Source of the DNA: Echinometra lucunter
Taxonomy: Eukaryota > Echinodermata > Echinoidea > Camarodonta > Echinometridae
Assembly: GCA_029962745.1 (NCBI GenBank)
Contig: CM057167.1
Coordinates: 21,068,679-21,132,678 of the forward strand
Length of the DNA: 64,000 bases
Reading direction: 5' to 3'
Shown here piece after piece: positions 45,774 through 59,314 of this stretch; position 1 is the first letter of the stretch, and each line of letters starts with the position of its first letter. A program made the position numbers and the translations under genes. The notes under the pieces are model-generated. The model was not told where the DNA came from. It saw only the letters and a list, made by a program, of their open reading frames with translations, and did not search any database.

Positions 45774-46235
45774 TATGGGTGTGTTTATTGAGGGTAACAG
45801 AGGGCTAATAAGCGATCCAAGTTCCGAACTAGCTCACCTGTTACCCTCAATAAACGCGACGGCGACTTGATTACCGAACTAGCATACCAGACTTGAGTTC
45901 CACAAAAAAGGGGGATTTGATTATCCGTTGAACGAGATCGCCGACTCAAGTCGTGGCAATAAACACAACACGACTTCAGTTGCGTTTTGTTTGGAAACTT
46001 CGGACTCCTGTTTCCGGGAAAGATAAAAAGTAATAAGCCCGCCAGATGTGACCTTTAACTGCTGGGTCATCCTACAGCTGGATATGGGCTCGAGGGTATC
46101 GGGAACTCAGATCGCGACGATAAACACGACATCCAGAGAGACCACCCGTTGTGAGCACGATTTGTGTTCACGACTCAAGTACCCACTTCTAATTTCTAGA
46201 AGACAAGCCCCCCCCCCCCATTAAACACACCCTAT
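45774..46235. mobile_element. MITE with GGGTGTGTTTA ends
   Basis: The left end is TATGGGTGTGTTTATTGAGG. The reverse complement of the right end is ATAGGGTGTGTTTAATGG. Internal GAGGGTAACAG / CTGTTACCCTC and ACTCAAGT / ACTTGAGT words form further inverted repeats. A C run lies near the right end. Confidence 0.75.
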
Positions 46236-46611
46236 GGCTATTGCATTCATGAGAAGCTCCTGTATGCAGGGTCCTATGTGCAGTTTCATAGCGCAGCACC
46301 CTTGTTACAGGCTATGACCAGGAAGGGTCTTTGCCTGCAAACTACCACCAAATGTCGGATCTCTTCCATTTTGTCCAAAACGTGCAGTCGTATAGGCCAG
46401 GCATCTGTTACTGACCTGTTAGAATTGATCACGCTATTCTGTCAGAAAGGGAAGGTCTGTTCTCACTGCAGGCATGTTCTATCATAACAGACATGGTTTT
46501 TTTTTTTAAATTATACAGAATGCAACAACCAATGTTATCTATGAATGAAAGTGATTTTAATACAACAGGTAAATAAGTTGCACCCTAGTGGGGTTCCTGT
46601 GCAGAACTTAA

Positions 46612-47097
46612 AGGCATTGGTTAACATTGTTATGATTTTCAAAAAATCTTGTTTTGTTACTTGAAAATGGGATAAACATAAGGGTTATAGTGTAAAAATA
46701 CCAGTCTGAAAGTTTCAAAGTATAATATCCACAGGAAGTATTTTTAAATATCAAAAATGTGAACCAATCTTTGAAAAATATAGGAGGATCGGTTGCACAG
46801 AATAGACATAAGGAGTGCGCATGCGCGTATGACTCACCTTACCGTACTGTGTGTATTGGCGTATCACGCGCCAGGAGGCACATAACGGCATTTTCAAATT
46901 CAAGCAAAGTGATCCTCTTGGTGATTGTCTCGTGAGACGAAGGATAATAAAATCGCCGTTTGCGTCAAACTTACACTTTTTCATTCCAAATTATGGTTGG
47001 TTTCAGGGTTTTTGAGTACAAATACAAGTACTCATACACGTTTCATCTTAGTTTGAGAATTTTTTAAATCAGCTACTCACAAAATTAGCCAATGCCT
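46612..47097. mobile_element. TTAA-2 MITE with AGGCATTGG ends, copy 1
   Basis: Ends AGGCATTGG and CCAATGCCT are flanked by TTAA on both sides (46608-46611 and 47098-47101). A close second copy lies at 62794-63280. The minus-strand 77-residue ORF (46751-46984) is open in both copies, but the differences are mostly replacements and no domain is visible. Confidence 0.85.
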
Positions 47098-47101
47098 TTA
47101 A

Positions 47102-48240
47102 GCTTCACCCATTGAGCATGATATGATTTCAGTATAACACATATTTTCCATAGACCCTAACCTAAGTTTACATCTCTGGTTTGGTGTTGGACAGGTTAAT
47201 AGGGACCTCAACTGCAATTAAAAGCTGCTGGGGGAGGGGGGGGGGTCTAGTATATATGCAAAACCAGAAAATTGCATGGAAAGGATAACTTTTGCCAGTT
47301 ACAGCATGTCCCATAACTAGCAAAGTAGGCCCGATATTAGGGAAAAGGGTGTTTGTTGAATTCAAAGTATATATTTCCATTGACTTTTACTTGTATTTTT
47401 GAGGAAATCTGCAGGAATACCCCCCCCCCCCCCCGAAAAAAGGTGTTACTTTTGACCAAAGTATAAAGCTCACATTTACACATTTAGGGTGAAAAACCTG
47501 CCGTCATCTGTTTGCCCAGGAATATAATTATTCTGACTGACCCCACCCCGGGATTTGAAGAGTACCAATAATTAACTTATATGTTTAATACGGTATTCAT
47601 GTTAATAAAAACATAAATGTCTTGATAAAGCAAATGCAGTATTTCCATCTTTCATTCTCTTAACGGAAGTTGAGCCCCCAAACCAGTTAAAATATGAGGG
47701 GGGCCTGCAACACATGGACTACATGCAGCTACTGTACAGTCACCTAGATCTGCATTGGCAATGGGAATACATCTTTAACAAACCCTAGGGCATTGGATGA
47801 TACCTAGAAGAGGAAATTGTTCATTCATATATTTTCCTCTTCTTCACGCAGGTGCATACATATACCTGGGGGCATATTCTGCGAGCGATGATTTTTAAAT
47901 TAAATTATTGTTTTATTCATAGCTTCCTATTATGCAAATCTGCCTGAATATGGCTTTCTCAATGGCTGACAACCTCATGTCCAGGCTGAAATGAGTAAAT
48001 GCCGTTTCTTATCCAGTTCTTATCATCTTTATTTAATCTTATCATACAGTAAAACCTGCTTTAGCCATAGCCCGAATAGAAAATCCATCTGTTCACAAAG
48101 ACCATTTAAAAAAATTTTCTTGAATACATTCTTTCACCGAAGGGCAATTCGACATGGAAAGCACAAAATTAGCTAATTACAGATTCACAGTGAAAACAAC
48201 TATGATTGTCCTGAATAGCCAAATCCTTGAATTAAAAGCT
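47102..48240. other. No gene recognised
   Basis: AT-rich DNA with a G run near 47225-47246 and a C run near 47420-47434. Confidence 0.45.
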
Positions 48241-48318
<78 letters not shown>

Positions 48319-48342
48319 CGAGAGAGAGAGAGAGAGAGAGAA
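48241..48342. repeat. (GA)n microsatellite
   Basis: About 100 bp of GA with three small interruptions. Confidence 0.97.
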
Positions 48343-50998
48343 GTATTCCACTATCTTAATCGGTATTGGTACATGTATAATGAATGTTTGATTTTACATG
48401 ACATTTTTTGCTATTTGAAAGTGACACTATTTTCTGGTATTCTGTTACCGAGGTACATATACCACAATATTATGAATGTAAGTAGAAAATTGTTGGAATG
48501 AAACAGTTCAGGTGAAAGAATGAGCATATATGCAGAGTATTAAATGGTGAGAAGTGGGGGGGGGGCAAAGTACAAAAATAGCACACAAACTCTAAAAATG
48601 TGAGCTACAAATATCTGATTTGTAATTCTGTTACCGTGGAATTGCCTTGAAACATGTACACCTGTACATAAAGAACACCTGCCTTTAGAGGCCATTTTTA
48701 CTGTAACCCTTGAACTTTTTTAAAAATACAAGCTCCACTGCATAAAAGTAAGCTGTCGTTTCTGTCTAATCATCTCCTGGCATACAGCAATCTATTGGAA
48801 ATCATTAATACATAGGCCTATGTAACACAGTATGAAGAAGAGTGTAATTAAATTATTTCTGAATTATGTATCTGTGACTAAACTAGGTGTGGTGTTACTA
48901 AACTCGAATCTCTTCCCCTCTGACAATATGAGGTCGACACCCTTCATGCAAGGCTTCCTAATCCATCAAAAATATTGCATAAACGGATAAACTACCAATC
49001 ACTGCATTCGAATATGAATATAATGTAAACTCTGCAAAAAAGGAAAATTATATAAAGATGCACAACTTTAGAGTAAATATCCGTTCAAAAAACTTTTGGA
49101 ATTTTATGCCCTTTTCATTTTGATTCTTACTAGTATTATATTTAGTTAATATACATTTCCTACTTGTTATATTGGCCATAACTACGCAAATTTTAGGGCA
49201 AAAGTTGAGTATAAAATTGCCTCAAGTTCACTAAACACCCAATTAAGCTCACAACATGTTCTTTTCCAAATGATTCTTTTTTTCTCGCATTGTTCAGACC
49301 TACTACAATTCTCACTCAAAATCCATTTCTCTGAAACAGATGAGGCATGGCTTTCTGTAACTTCCGCAAATTTCTAGTTTCATCCATAAAACATTACCAA
49401 ATAATTTGCAACTTATAAAAATGATGTTATGCTCTGTCCTTCCTAACTTCCTACATTTCTTCAGGATGTCAACTTCAAAATTTTATGAAAAGAGGGGGGA
49501 GGGGGTCAACTAGCTATCATTACCACAAGTCCCACAATGAAAAACATATTTAACATTATTTCTGCCCATACTGTAGAAAAATGGTTAATAAATTGATAGA
49601 AGTTTAAACAAATCAATCTCTTCAAATTTTGAAACACCAGTACTAGTAAAAAAAAAAAAAAAAAGCATATTCAGGAATTTCATTAACTCATTATTCATCA
49701 GATTATTAAACAGGTGTTAATAGATGGTGGATATGGGGCTGATAGAGGAGTCATAATAAATGGTGAATGGTCATAAGATAATGCTCCCATTGAATCATGC
49801 CAAATTGTTCTCATATGATAATTTTCTGGACGTTGCCCCTATATTAGGAGGAACAATTGTTTGGCACAAGTAGTGGACACTCAACTGAACTGGGCAAAGC
49901 ATATGAAATTATTTTGTTTTTATTATCGTATGCATTGAATAGATATAATGCTAGTACAATGCATTTTAATATACAGGAAATTGGCTCAGTATACCAACAT
50001 TCAGTCATTGTAAATGTACACAATGTAATAATACAAAAAGGAAGGCTGATCTAAATGGATTAGAATCCAAGAATATTGGAACGATTCAATTTCATACCTA
50101 ACCTTGAGAGCAGGTTGACGTTGATAGAAATCAGACAATTGGATCTAATAAATATCAAATAGGATAAAATAATCAGAATGAATAAAGGTTTTTGGAAGCA
50201 TTCAAGCTGTTGAAATCAATGAATATGACGAATACAATTCTTTCAAATGTGTGGCAATCAGAAAAAAAAAAAGATCCACTCAATTTACATTCATTCTCTC
50301 AAAATACAGCACACATCTTCCTCTTACTGGTATGGATAAGATGGATAAAAAGTATGAAAAAAACTGTCTTCATAAAATACATACTGTATCATTATCTCAA
50401 AAAATTTTTAGAAAAAGGAAATTTTGCATCATCAACTTGTTCAAATACTTAATACATGATCTTCTGTCTCTTCGAGGCAGAGTTATTAATTACCAAGCAT
50501 GGTAATTGATTTCCCTAAACAGCTTTCTAATTGAGGCAGAGGTGCTTATTAAACACTAAGGAATGATTCTGTTATTTCCCTTAATAAGTTTCTTTCACCA
50601 ACTCAACAGAATAGTTCAAGAAACCATATCTGTCAATCAAACACACGAAGGTATGATAATTAAACCCCACGCATGTGAGGTCTTAATTCCATGGCACATG
50701 AGGAAATTGAATGAATTTATGACACGAAGAAAGGGGGAAAAAAGGAGTCCATGAGGGATGTTTAATTCAATCATTCATTAGGAAGACATATACTCGCAAG
50801 GGTAGGTGCTTGCAAGCGAAAGTGCAATGACTTCTCAAAATGGTCTCCCAGACGAAGGTACTAATATGACATGACTCCACCCAGTAATCTGCCGATATAA
50901 TATCCTTTCTTGGCATGGACATGTATGTCTTTCTTTGAACTTACATGGCTGAAGGTGGTGAAAAATGGTGAAAGTCTGGAACTCTTAGAAAAAATATA
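48343..50998. other. Quiet AT-rich DNA, no gene or repeat ends
   Basis: The longest stretch without a recognisable element. Only poly-A (near 49650), short G runs and unsupported ORFs are seen. Confidence 0.45.
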
Positions 50999-51065
50999 GT
51001 GCTGATTAGAACCTTTTTCTTGTCCGACATTTGGAGCCTTTAAAGGTTCTTCAAAGAACCATTAA

Positions 51066-51473
51066 CCCATTCGGGACAGAGGTCCACATTTTGTGGTTTG
51101 GCCTAATATCTTTTGATGCAAAGCCCTAAAAATCATACCAAATACATGAACAGAAAGAGCAAAAATTTCTACACAAACTGTGCCCATTTTGGTTGCATCA
51201 ATATTTGTTGTTTGATGCTGAAAATTTTAAAAAGGAAAATAAGCATTAAAATCCTTAAATTGGCAATGTGATAGAAAGTTTAAAATCACCGTTTTCCCCT
51301 GCAAATTGGCAACTTTTTGACTTCTCATCATAATTTCTGTCAATTTATATTCATTTCAGATACATGACGTTTTATAAGAAAAATGTAGCAATAAAATAAA
51401 AATGTTGGTGTTGCCAATTTGAAGAATAAAAGCTGATCAAATTAGGCTTTAAATAATTCGTGTCACAAATGGG
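51066..51473 (+). mobile_element. TTAA-1 MITE, first of tandem pair
   Basis: CCCATTCG ... AAATGGG with TTAA at 51062-51065 and 51474-51477. Its ends have single changes (GGGACAG, TGTCACAAAT). Confidence 0.9.
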
Positions 51474-51499
51474 TTAAAGGTTCTTCAAAGAACCATTAA

Positions 51500-51905
51500 C
51501 CCATTCGTGACAGAGGTCCACATTTTGTGGTTTGGCCTAATATCTTTTGATGCAAAGCCCTAAAAATCATACCAAATACATGAGCAGAAAGAGCAAAAAT
51601 TCTACACAAACTGTGCCCATTTTGGTTGCGTCAATATTCATTGTTTGATGCTGAAATTTTTTTAAAGGAAAATAAGCGTTAAAATCCTTAAATTTGCAAT
51701 GTGATAGAAAGTTAAAATCACTGTTTTCCCCTGCAAATTGGCAACTTTTTGACTTCTCATCATAATTTCTGTCAATTTATATTCATTTCAGATACATGAC
51801 GTTTTATAAGAAAAATGTAGCAATAAAATATAAATGTCAGTGTTGCCAATTTGAAGAATAAAAGCTGATCAAATTAGGCTTCAAATAATTCCTGTCACGA
51901 ATGGG
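51500..51905 (+). mobile_element. TTAA-1 MITE, second of tandem pair
   Basis: TTAA at 51496-51499 and 51906-51909, with intact 14-bp ends. The short spacer AAGGTTCTTCAAAGAACCAT before it is the same as the sequence before the first copy. The pair may therefore have arisen by duplication of one element plus flank rather than by two insertions. Confidence 0.9.
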
Positions 51906-52150
51906 TTAATATAAAGGTTCTCTAAAGGGATCTAAATGGGTCTCTAGAACCATTATTGGTTTGTACAAGGAACCTTTGGGGGTTCTTGAAAATATAAAGA
52001 TCCCTTTATGGAACCCCTTTTTCTGAAGTTTCTAAATAAGGGACAACAAACGGTTCTAACTGGCACAGAGTGGATGGACTTGAGGAAGTAGGAAGGAGAT
52101 TTTTTATACAGGATACCTTTACTCCCAAGTATTGCACAATAGAATATTAA

Positions 52151-52558
52151 CCCATTCATGACAGGAATTATTTAAAGCCTAATTTAATCAGCTTTTATTC
52201 TTCAAATTGGCAACACCAACATTTTTGTTTTAATGCTACATTTTACTTATAAAACATCATGCATCTGAAATGAATATAAATTGACAGAAATTATGATGAG
52301 AAGTCAAATAGTTGCCAATTTGCAGGGGAAAACAGTGATTTTGAACTTTCTATCATATTGCCAATTTAAGGATTTTAATGCTTATTTTCCTTTAAAAAAT
52401 TTTCAGCATCAAACAACGAATATTGACGCAACCAAAATGGGCACAGTTTGTGTAGAATTTTTTGCTCTTTCTGCTCATGTATTTGGTATGATTTTTAGGG
52501 CTTTGCATCAAAAGATATTAGGCCAAACAACAAAATGTGGACCTCTGTCACGAATGGG
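52151..52558 (-). mobile_element. TTAA-1 MITE, inverted orientation
   Basis: Same family reversed. TTAA at 52147-52150 and 52559-52562, with ends CCCATTCATGACAG / CTGTCACGAATGGG. The 93-residue ORF inside appears in several copies and is a by-product. Confidence 0.9.
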
Positions 52559-52675
52559 TTAACAAAGTTTTACAAAATTATGATTCATTTGCAAAGTAAC
52601 TGGTACAGAAGACACCATCAAATTAAAAAAAGAATAGAGGAAAAAAAGTTTTAGACATCAGAAAGAACCAGACAT

Positions 52676-53249
52676 TGGCCCTGTTCAGGAGCTCTCATGA
52701 AGTGCACCGTACCCATGCCAAAGCGTACCATACTGTGCCAAAGGAGACGCCTGAACACTCCTTAAGCGACTGTACCATGCCAAGCAGCTCCAGAAGAGTG
52801 CCACGGTGCACCACCTCCGGAGGTGGTCCACCAAAGTGAACCGTACCGTGCCTCGAACAAGTGCCTGCACACAAAGCTGTACTGTATCGAAAGTGGTAAT
52901 TCAACGAGCGCTCTAAACTCTAGGCTATACAATCAAAATCACAAAGGCTACGCAGAATATTATTAAATGCATGTATTGCATGCTGTTATCGACAGCTCGA
53001 TTGAGGGTGCGCGAGATGTGGTGTTGAATAGTGCGCCTAATTCCTGACCTTTGACCCTCGTTGCAACACAACGTATAGTGCCCCCAGAATCGAGTGAGAA
53101 GCATCCCGAAGATATATATCTAGCTCCAAGGTATGCTTCCCAATAAGCGCCTAAACGCTCCCTTTCTAACCACCCTGGCACGGTACACTTTGTCACTCAC
53201 AGGTTGGTGCGGTACAGTATGCTTCCAAAAAGCACTTGAACACGGCCTT
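52676..53249. mobile_element. MITE with GGCCNTGTTCA ends
   Basis: The left end is TTGGCCCTGTTCAGGAGCT. The reverse complement of the right end is AAGGCCGTGTTCAAGTGCT. Internal CCGTACC / GGTACGG-type words repeat. It holds a DR1-like TGACCTTTGACCC at 53045-53057. Confidence 0.75.
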
Positions 53250-53399
53250 AGATGGAAAAAAAATAAACCTTAGGACAGTAATAACAGAAAAATCAGGATA
53301 TGATGTGATAATCCACTGAGAAATTCAAGGAGAGGAGTTCATGAACTTCTAATGTTGCTTTTTCTGATAGTGGGGAAACTCCCCTTGATGGAATGAGAG

Positions 53400-53815
53400 A
53401 AAATGTGAAATGAAGAGAGTGGAGGGAGAGAGGGAAAGAGAGATAAAGAGAGAGAGAGAGAGAGGCATGGAAAGAGACAAAGAGATAAATAATGAGAAAG
53501 GTTAGAGACAAGAGAAAGAAAGGGAAAGCGGGTAGAGAGACACAAAGAGAAAGGAGGGTAAAGAGAAACAGCTAGAGCAAGAGAAAAGGGAGAGGGTAGA
53601 GAAAGAAAAAGGGGATAGAGAGAGAGAGACAGACAGACAGAAAGAAAGACAAAGGGCGTAGAGAGAGACAGAGAGAAAGAGGAGTGTAACAGAGAAAATG
53701 GGATATACAGAAACCTATAATCCTTCCTAGCACGTTAAGTGAAAGACAGAAACAGAGAAAGAGAAAGGAAGGCAGAGATAAAAAGAGAGAGAGAGAGAGA
53801 GAGAGAGATGTCAGT
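53400..53815. repeat. GA-rich low-complexity tract
   Basis: About 400 bp of GAGA, GACAGACAGA and AAAGAG repeats. ORFs on the minus strand are Ser/Leu-rich artefacts. Confidence 0.9.
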
Positions 53816-54480
53816 AGAGCGAATGGGAGGTGGGAAAGTATCAAGGGAGACAGAAACTGTTTCCTTAGATCAAACAGGCAGGTTCGGGGAATTTGCCTAG
53901 AGAAGTGGGAGAAAGTACACTGCAGTCTTGAACTTTTTATCCTCCTCTTAAAGGGCAACGCTTGCTTCACAAATAAATAAAAAAATCCCTCCCATTTTAA
54001 AGTATCTCAACAAAAGTGATTCTGATGATTGAAAATGAAAAGGAAATATCAACCGTCTTCAAAATGAGTGGAAACAAAAGAAAGGAGAGAAAATACATAT
54101 AACAACAGAGAATAGACAGAAAAGCATACATACCAACAAAAGTGGATCAATGCATTTTCAGAGTTGACCCCATCCCCATTCCGCTGCAAGTTATCAAGTT
54201 AAAATTTATAAAAATGAAAATTTGCTTAAAGGTGAGGTTATTTGTAAGGGGAAACATGTTTGCTGTCACTGCCCCCCCCCCCCCCCTCAGTAACCAATGA
54301 TACATAGACCCTACATGGTAAATATTTACTTTCTAAATTAAGTTTTCATAACGAATGAATAAAATTGCTAGAACACTTTTGAAGTAAATCTGGAAGTAAG
54401 CTCACTGTTCAATAAAGTTATAATAATCTTCTTGGCTCAATTTATGTTATCTTTTATATATGAATACATGTTATCTTCCA
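53816..54480. other. No gene recognised
   Basis: AT-rich DNA with a C run near 54272-54287. Confidence 0.4.
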
Positions 54481-54923
54481 GGGCGGGTATTCAATTCAAT
54501 ACTTGGATTAAGTAAAACTTTTACTAAGTATTTTACTTGACTAAGAAATTTGCTCAAATCATAATCAATTCAATACTTTGAATTTTACTTTAGTAAGCCA
54601 ACTTTAAGCCAAAATCCTTACTGATATGCATTGTGACGTGATATTTTCAATGCGCAATTAACATGTCGCATCAAATACGCTCGAATACGCTATGACATAA
54701 TTCTGCGCAGCTTATGATGACTGTATATAAAAACCTATGCCTGCCAGTCAAGGCCTCCAAAATAATTGGCTGAAGTCTCCTAGGTAGGTGTCTTAGATTT
54801 AGAGTAAAATACTTAGCCAAAATACTGAATTGAATACCAAATTTTGCTAAGTATTTTATCTAAGTAAAAAACTAAGACAAATACTCATATTTCTGACTTA
54901 AGTATTGAATTGAATACCGGCCC
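54481..54923. mobile_element. MITE with GGTATTCAATTCAATACTT ends
   Basis: The left end is GGGTATTCAATTCAATACTT. The reverse complement of the right end is CCGGTATTCAATTCAATACTT without the first base. TAAGTATTTTA words recur inside. No ORF. Confidence 0.88.
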
Positions 54924-56879
54924 AGGGCTCTGTGAAAACAGAATAAACTCACCACAGTATGTTTCTATGCAGAAGTACTAGATGCACAATATTCCAATTA
55001 GTTGATGAGTTTCACATCTGTCGACTGTATTCCACTGGAAAGTGATCCACTGCACACACTTTGTTAATTTCCTAATAATCCTATGATAATAATCCTTAAA
55101 CTTAGAAAATATCCAATCCAGGAACTCTTTCAAAGCATCATCTACACATGAGTATTCAGAGGCAGGCATTCACATTGCTGTCCAAAGAGTTTGTGACCTC
55201 ATCAGTGATTCTCAAGTACTCCTACTCATCAATGACCAATACGTCAAAGCTATAGACTCATAATGTCATGCAAATAAATAGCAAATAAATATATGCACAG
55301 AAAATATATATGCGGAATATAAATGAAGAGAAAATGGTTTATCCAGCTACATTTATATATGCAAGTCCATCACACAACAAAAGTGATCCAGTTTGAAATG
55401 AATCTTGCAGTTCATAGTCCATGATCGGAAAAGCCTCAGCATACCCTACGGACAAGCACACGTTGAAACCATGACAAATGCAGTGCTGATTTATAGGCCT
55501 ACATTAGCCTTAATGACCAGTGTCTGAGAAGGTAATCCTCTATCAACTAACAAAAGTCTTCAAAACCCATCCAGTTAAGGGCTAGCTGCTTAGGTCCCCC
55601 CTCTCTCTCACTCTCTCGCACGTGGCAGGAAACACCCGCTACTTAGAGAAAATGTCCCGCTACCTGTCTCCTCCTAACTCATAGCTCATTCACGCTGTAA
55701 CTGGCATGCATGTGTCTAATTAACGGCTGGTTGGCTAACGGCTGGTGGTTGGTTAACTGTCGTGCAGTTGGCCCAAACATTACAGATACTGCGATACGAT
55801 ACACCAAAACGTGACTGCACTGTGTAACCTGACAACGAAGCACATGCTAACTAGTCTTGCAATCTACATTTTTGCTTCAAGGTCAACGGCGTCACACAAG
55901 AACTGCTACAGGACGGGGAAGGGGTGGGGGTCATGTGGGTTACTTGTTAAAATTTTCCTGTTTAGATAAGATCAATAACATTATATAACTTTTCTCATCA
56001 ATTTTTATTGACTCAATTTTTTTTTTTTTGGAGGGATGGAAAGGATGCCCCTTTCTGAAAATTGCTGAAGCCACCCCTGTAAAGGGTTTGGTGGTTTGGC
56101 AAGGGGATGGCACTACGAGTCATTGGGATTTGATAAACACTGTTCATAGAATGACTGCGTAGACTATGGGGCCAAGGCAATCAAGACGGTTGCCAGGCAC
56201 TGTGGAATTGTTTGCCACCTTGAGTCTAATCTCTCAGATGTCTGTGTATTCCATGTAGAACTGGCCTAGGAGAGCTATCCATCAAACAAGCTGAATTTGA
56301 ATGATTGAGCAATAAAAAATACAGCTACCAGTACAAAAACATTCACAGTCATGCACTTACAGTGATAATAACAAATTGGCATCTACAGGAGGGGGGGGGG
56401 AGAATACCACAGTTCAGATGCATCATTGCTTAACATATGCTTTATTCTGCATTCTTCTCATATGAGTTAAAGTAGCAAGAAAGCTGAAGACAGCCTGTAA
56501 ACAAACATACAGAGCTCTGCAAGTGCAGATTAACGGCACAATCAATTAGAATTCAGAAAAGTTGAATATTCACTTATTTAGTGATGACGTTCACATTTTA
56601 TGAAGCAAAATGAAGGAAGTTAGTGCTTTTCACACAAAATGCCAAGTGCTACAGTTTAAGGAGCTGCTCATAGAGGCATGAATGGAGGGGGTATAGGTGT
56701 TCATTCATAGGTCTCTTTGTTTTTCATTTCACCACACACATTCAGGATTTAGAATCCAAGGGAGATTCAACCCTGTTCTCTGTGGAGTTACCTCAGAAGG
56801 AAGTTATAAGTGACTCACATTTAAGCTTCAAATAAGTTGTAAAAGTAAATCACACCTACGGATAAGAGCAGTGTGAGTA
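54924..56879. other. No supported gene; protein-like minus ORF at 54978-55169
   Basis: The minus-strand ORF starting MPASEYSCVDDALKEFLDW is 63 residues. It looks less repetitive than most ORFs here but lacks a usable donor and family match. Upstream of it (minus sense), 55580-55860 contains CACGTG, GAGAGAG and direct GGTTGG words, which could be promoter-like or chance. A G run lies near 56391. No repeat ends were recognised. Confidence 0.3.
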
Positions 56880-57043
56880 CAGGGGAGCGTTTCATGAAAG
56901 GACTTGTTGGATGTTTTATCCCACAAAGTCTGTTTTATCCGACAGTTGCCATAGTAACGGTGCTTCTCAGCCAATCAAAATCAAGGAAAGATGTCAGATC
57001 TGACAACTTGTCAGACAACAAATGTTGATGAAACGCTCCCCTG
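56880..57043. mobile_element. Short MITE with CAGGGGAGCG ends, copy 2 (inverted)
   Basis: Opposite orientation to 2121-2282. The ends are CAGGGGAGCGTTTCATGAA and TTGATGAAACGCTCCCCTG. Internal sequence is the same apart from small changes. Confidence 0.85.
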
Positions 57044-57260
57044 GTGTTCACGAACATAAAGTATCCAAACATACACCATCTGAATCCCCCATCTCCCATC
57101 ACTTCCTTCATTTTGTGAACTCCTTTCTCCCTCACCTTTCTTTTCCTGTTTTCATGGAGGTCTTCTTTTTCTATTCTCCATCTCTCACCCTCTCTCTTTC
57201 TCTCTCTCAGACACACATACTCGCACTTCTCTCCCTCTATCTCTCCTCTCTGTGTGTCTG

Positions 57261-57961
57261 ATACCCCTTTCAATAATTCTTCCACTTTTGGTCCGCACTA
57301 AAATAGTCCGCACTAAAATAGTCCGCACCAAGCAGTAAAATTTGCTTTCAGTAGTTCACAGCAGACCGCGCTTCTGTTTCAGAGACCCTTTCAATAAATC
57401 TGTCCAAAATGGAGTAAATGAACTATTTTGCGCATTATATTGATGTGTTTGTATTTTATTCATTGAACTTCATTGACATATGACATCAATATTTTCTCTG
57501 AAAAGGAGAATAATAATGAAAGTATGTATGATAATAATAATAATATAAACATATCAAAAAGAATAATATATAACATAGTACAAAACCCTCATGTCTGTAA
57601 TACACATAAACTTTTTCAAAATAATAGAGTGCTCTTTCATAATATTTACATTATCAGTGTATGTACAACCTACAAGTGGCATAAGGCAATGAAAGTGAGT
57701 CAATATCCTACTCTTATAACACATAGCAAAATTCACGGGGTGCTGAAAAGCCTGTGACCTTTGACCATGCGAGGAATTTTAGGGCGGACTTTGTGATGCT
57801 CCTTTCAGTAATTCTTTGGTCCGCGCCTGGTCCGTTCCTGGTGCTCGTAAAAGCAGCGCTAAAATAGAGTGGACTATTTTGGCCCGCGCCTTTCATTAAT
57901 TCAAAATTTTTACAACTTAGCGCGGACCTGGTCCGGACCAGCGATTTATTGAAAGGGGTAT
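57261..57961. mobile_element. MITE with TACCCCTTTCAATAA ends
   Basis: The left end is ATACCCCTTTCAATAATTC. The right end is its complement TTATTGAAAGGGGTAT. TA at both ends may be the target. GGTCCGC / GCGGACC words repeat inside. TGACCTTTGACCA (DR1-like) lies at 57755-57767. AT-rich core, no transposase. Confidence 0.85.
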
Positions 57962-59314
57962 GAATATCTCTTCTCTTCTCTTCTTGAAGCTGATCAAGTC
58001 ATTCATATCAAACGAAGATTGAATCAATGCCAATGACATCAGCTTTGGGGTCCACGTTAAATACGGACCCAGTCCAGACTTGACCCTCTTCAAGTTCTCT
58101 TTGGCTGCAAATGTGAAAGAGGTACTCACTCTTGATCGGTCATACCCACGGTCCTCCCTAATCCACAACTATTCCCCTTACATACGTTTTCCCTCAGGCT
58201 TTCCTGACAAGGCCAGGTAGAAAGAAATCCAACCAATAGAAGAAATTCAGGATTGCTAATATATCCACAATTAAAGTCACATGTTCGTGACAAGAGCCCA
58301 AACAAACCTAGCCATGGGAACTAGAACAGTCACAATGTCAAATGTTTGTACTATTGCATGTCTCCCTTAATTGCTCTAGATATTTTAATTGGGGCAACTT
58401 CTCCCTCGACCAATTCCATCTAATTTGAGTTGAAGTAATCAACGGATACTCATACAACTTGAATGATTTGTCAAGGGTTTACAGTCATATGCTGAAATTG
58501 GCCAGAATTACTGAAATGTTCTTTATTTCCTTTACTACAGTAAAATGCCAATCAATTTTCACAAAAGTTGTATGATATGGATATTCAAACAACATCGCAG
58601 GAAGGGGGAAATTATGAAATTCAACATGGTGAGAAAGCTATTTAGTTTACTTGCATTTAGTTCAATATGTCTCCCTCCCCTACTCAAAATGAATCATTTA
58701 TTTAATATGTGAAAATACACACTCTATTTAATTTTGAATGGCTGTAGATACTCGAGTGTTGATCTAAAACTGGCCTCCAGAGGAAAATATAATCTGCAAT
58801 GATATTTTACATTATTTAGATGTAGGGTTTTAAAGGCAGCAATATTTTTGGAGGTCCATTGCGGTCGTCTCAGAAAGCAAATATATGCGTGTATGCCTAT
58901 GGAGATTTCGTCATCCAAAAAAATATTGGATGATTTTACAAAAAATATTGGACAATATGAATAATTTGCCCCACCCATAAATTTATCACTTGCCAATAAA
59001 AATGATTGTGCGCATGCAGCTATGTCACAATGAAATTGCACTGCGTTTGTAACCGTGAGCCATGCCTATATGACCTGAATATATGCAGACGATACGGGCT
59101 AGCTGCAGCTACCGTGATGTCACAATGAAACCTCAAGTTCAACTTTGTACCTGTAAATATGTTGGAGTTACCAGACTGTAGATCTACTTGTAGACCTACA
59201 TGTACATGTAAATATGTTGGAGTTGCTGGTTCTGTGTTCTTGGAATTTAAACATTGTTAATTAACTTTTCCTGTTGTCACTTTCAATTTGCACTTGTTTA
59301 TTTACAAGCATCAA
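57962..59314. other. No gene recognised
   Basis: AT-rich DNA. The 105-residue minus ORF at 58724-59041 has no family resemblance that I can see. A short CTACATGTACATGTA word lies near 59197-59210. Confidence 0.4.

Larger units (their letters stand above)
50999..52066. mobile_element. Host MITE with GGTTCTAA/TTAGAACC ends carrying two inserted MITEs
   Basis: The left end is GTGCTGATTAGAACC. The reverse complement of the right end is GTGCCAGTTAGAACC, continuing with CTTGTCC / TTGTCCC. The host is about 225 bp once the TTAA-1 elements at 51066 and 51500 are removed. It is full of GGTTCTT / AAGAACC words. Confidence 0.7.

Noticed and set aside
46751..46984. 77-residue minus-strand ORF found twice (also 62932-63165)
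   Set aside because: It is carried by the TTAA-2 MITE; differences are mostly replacements and no domain is visible.
54978..55169. 63-residue minus-strand ORF resembling a first coding exon
   Set aside because: No usable GT donor in frame, no family match, and the promoter-like words upstream are weak evidence.
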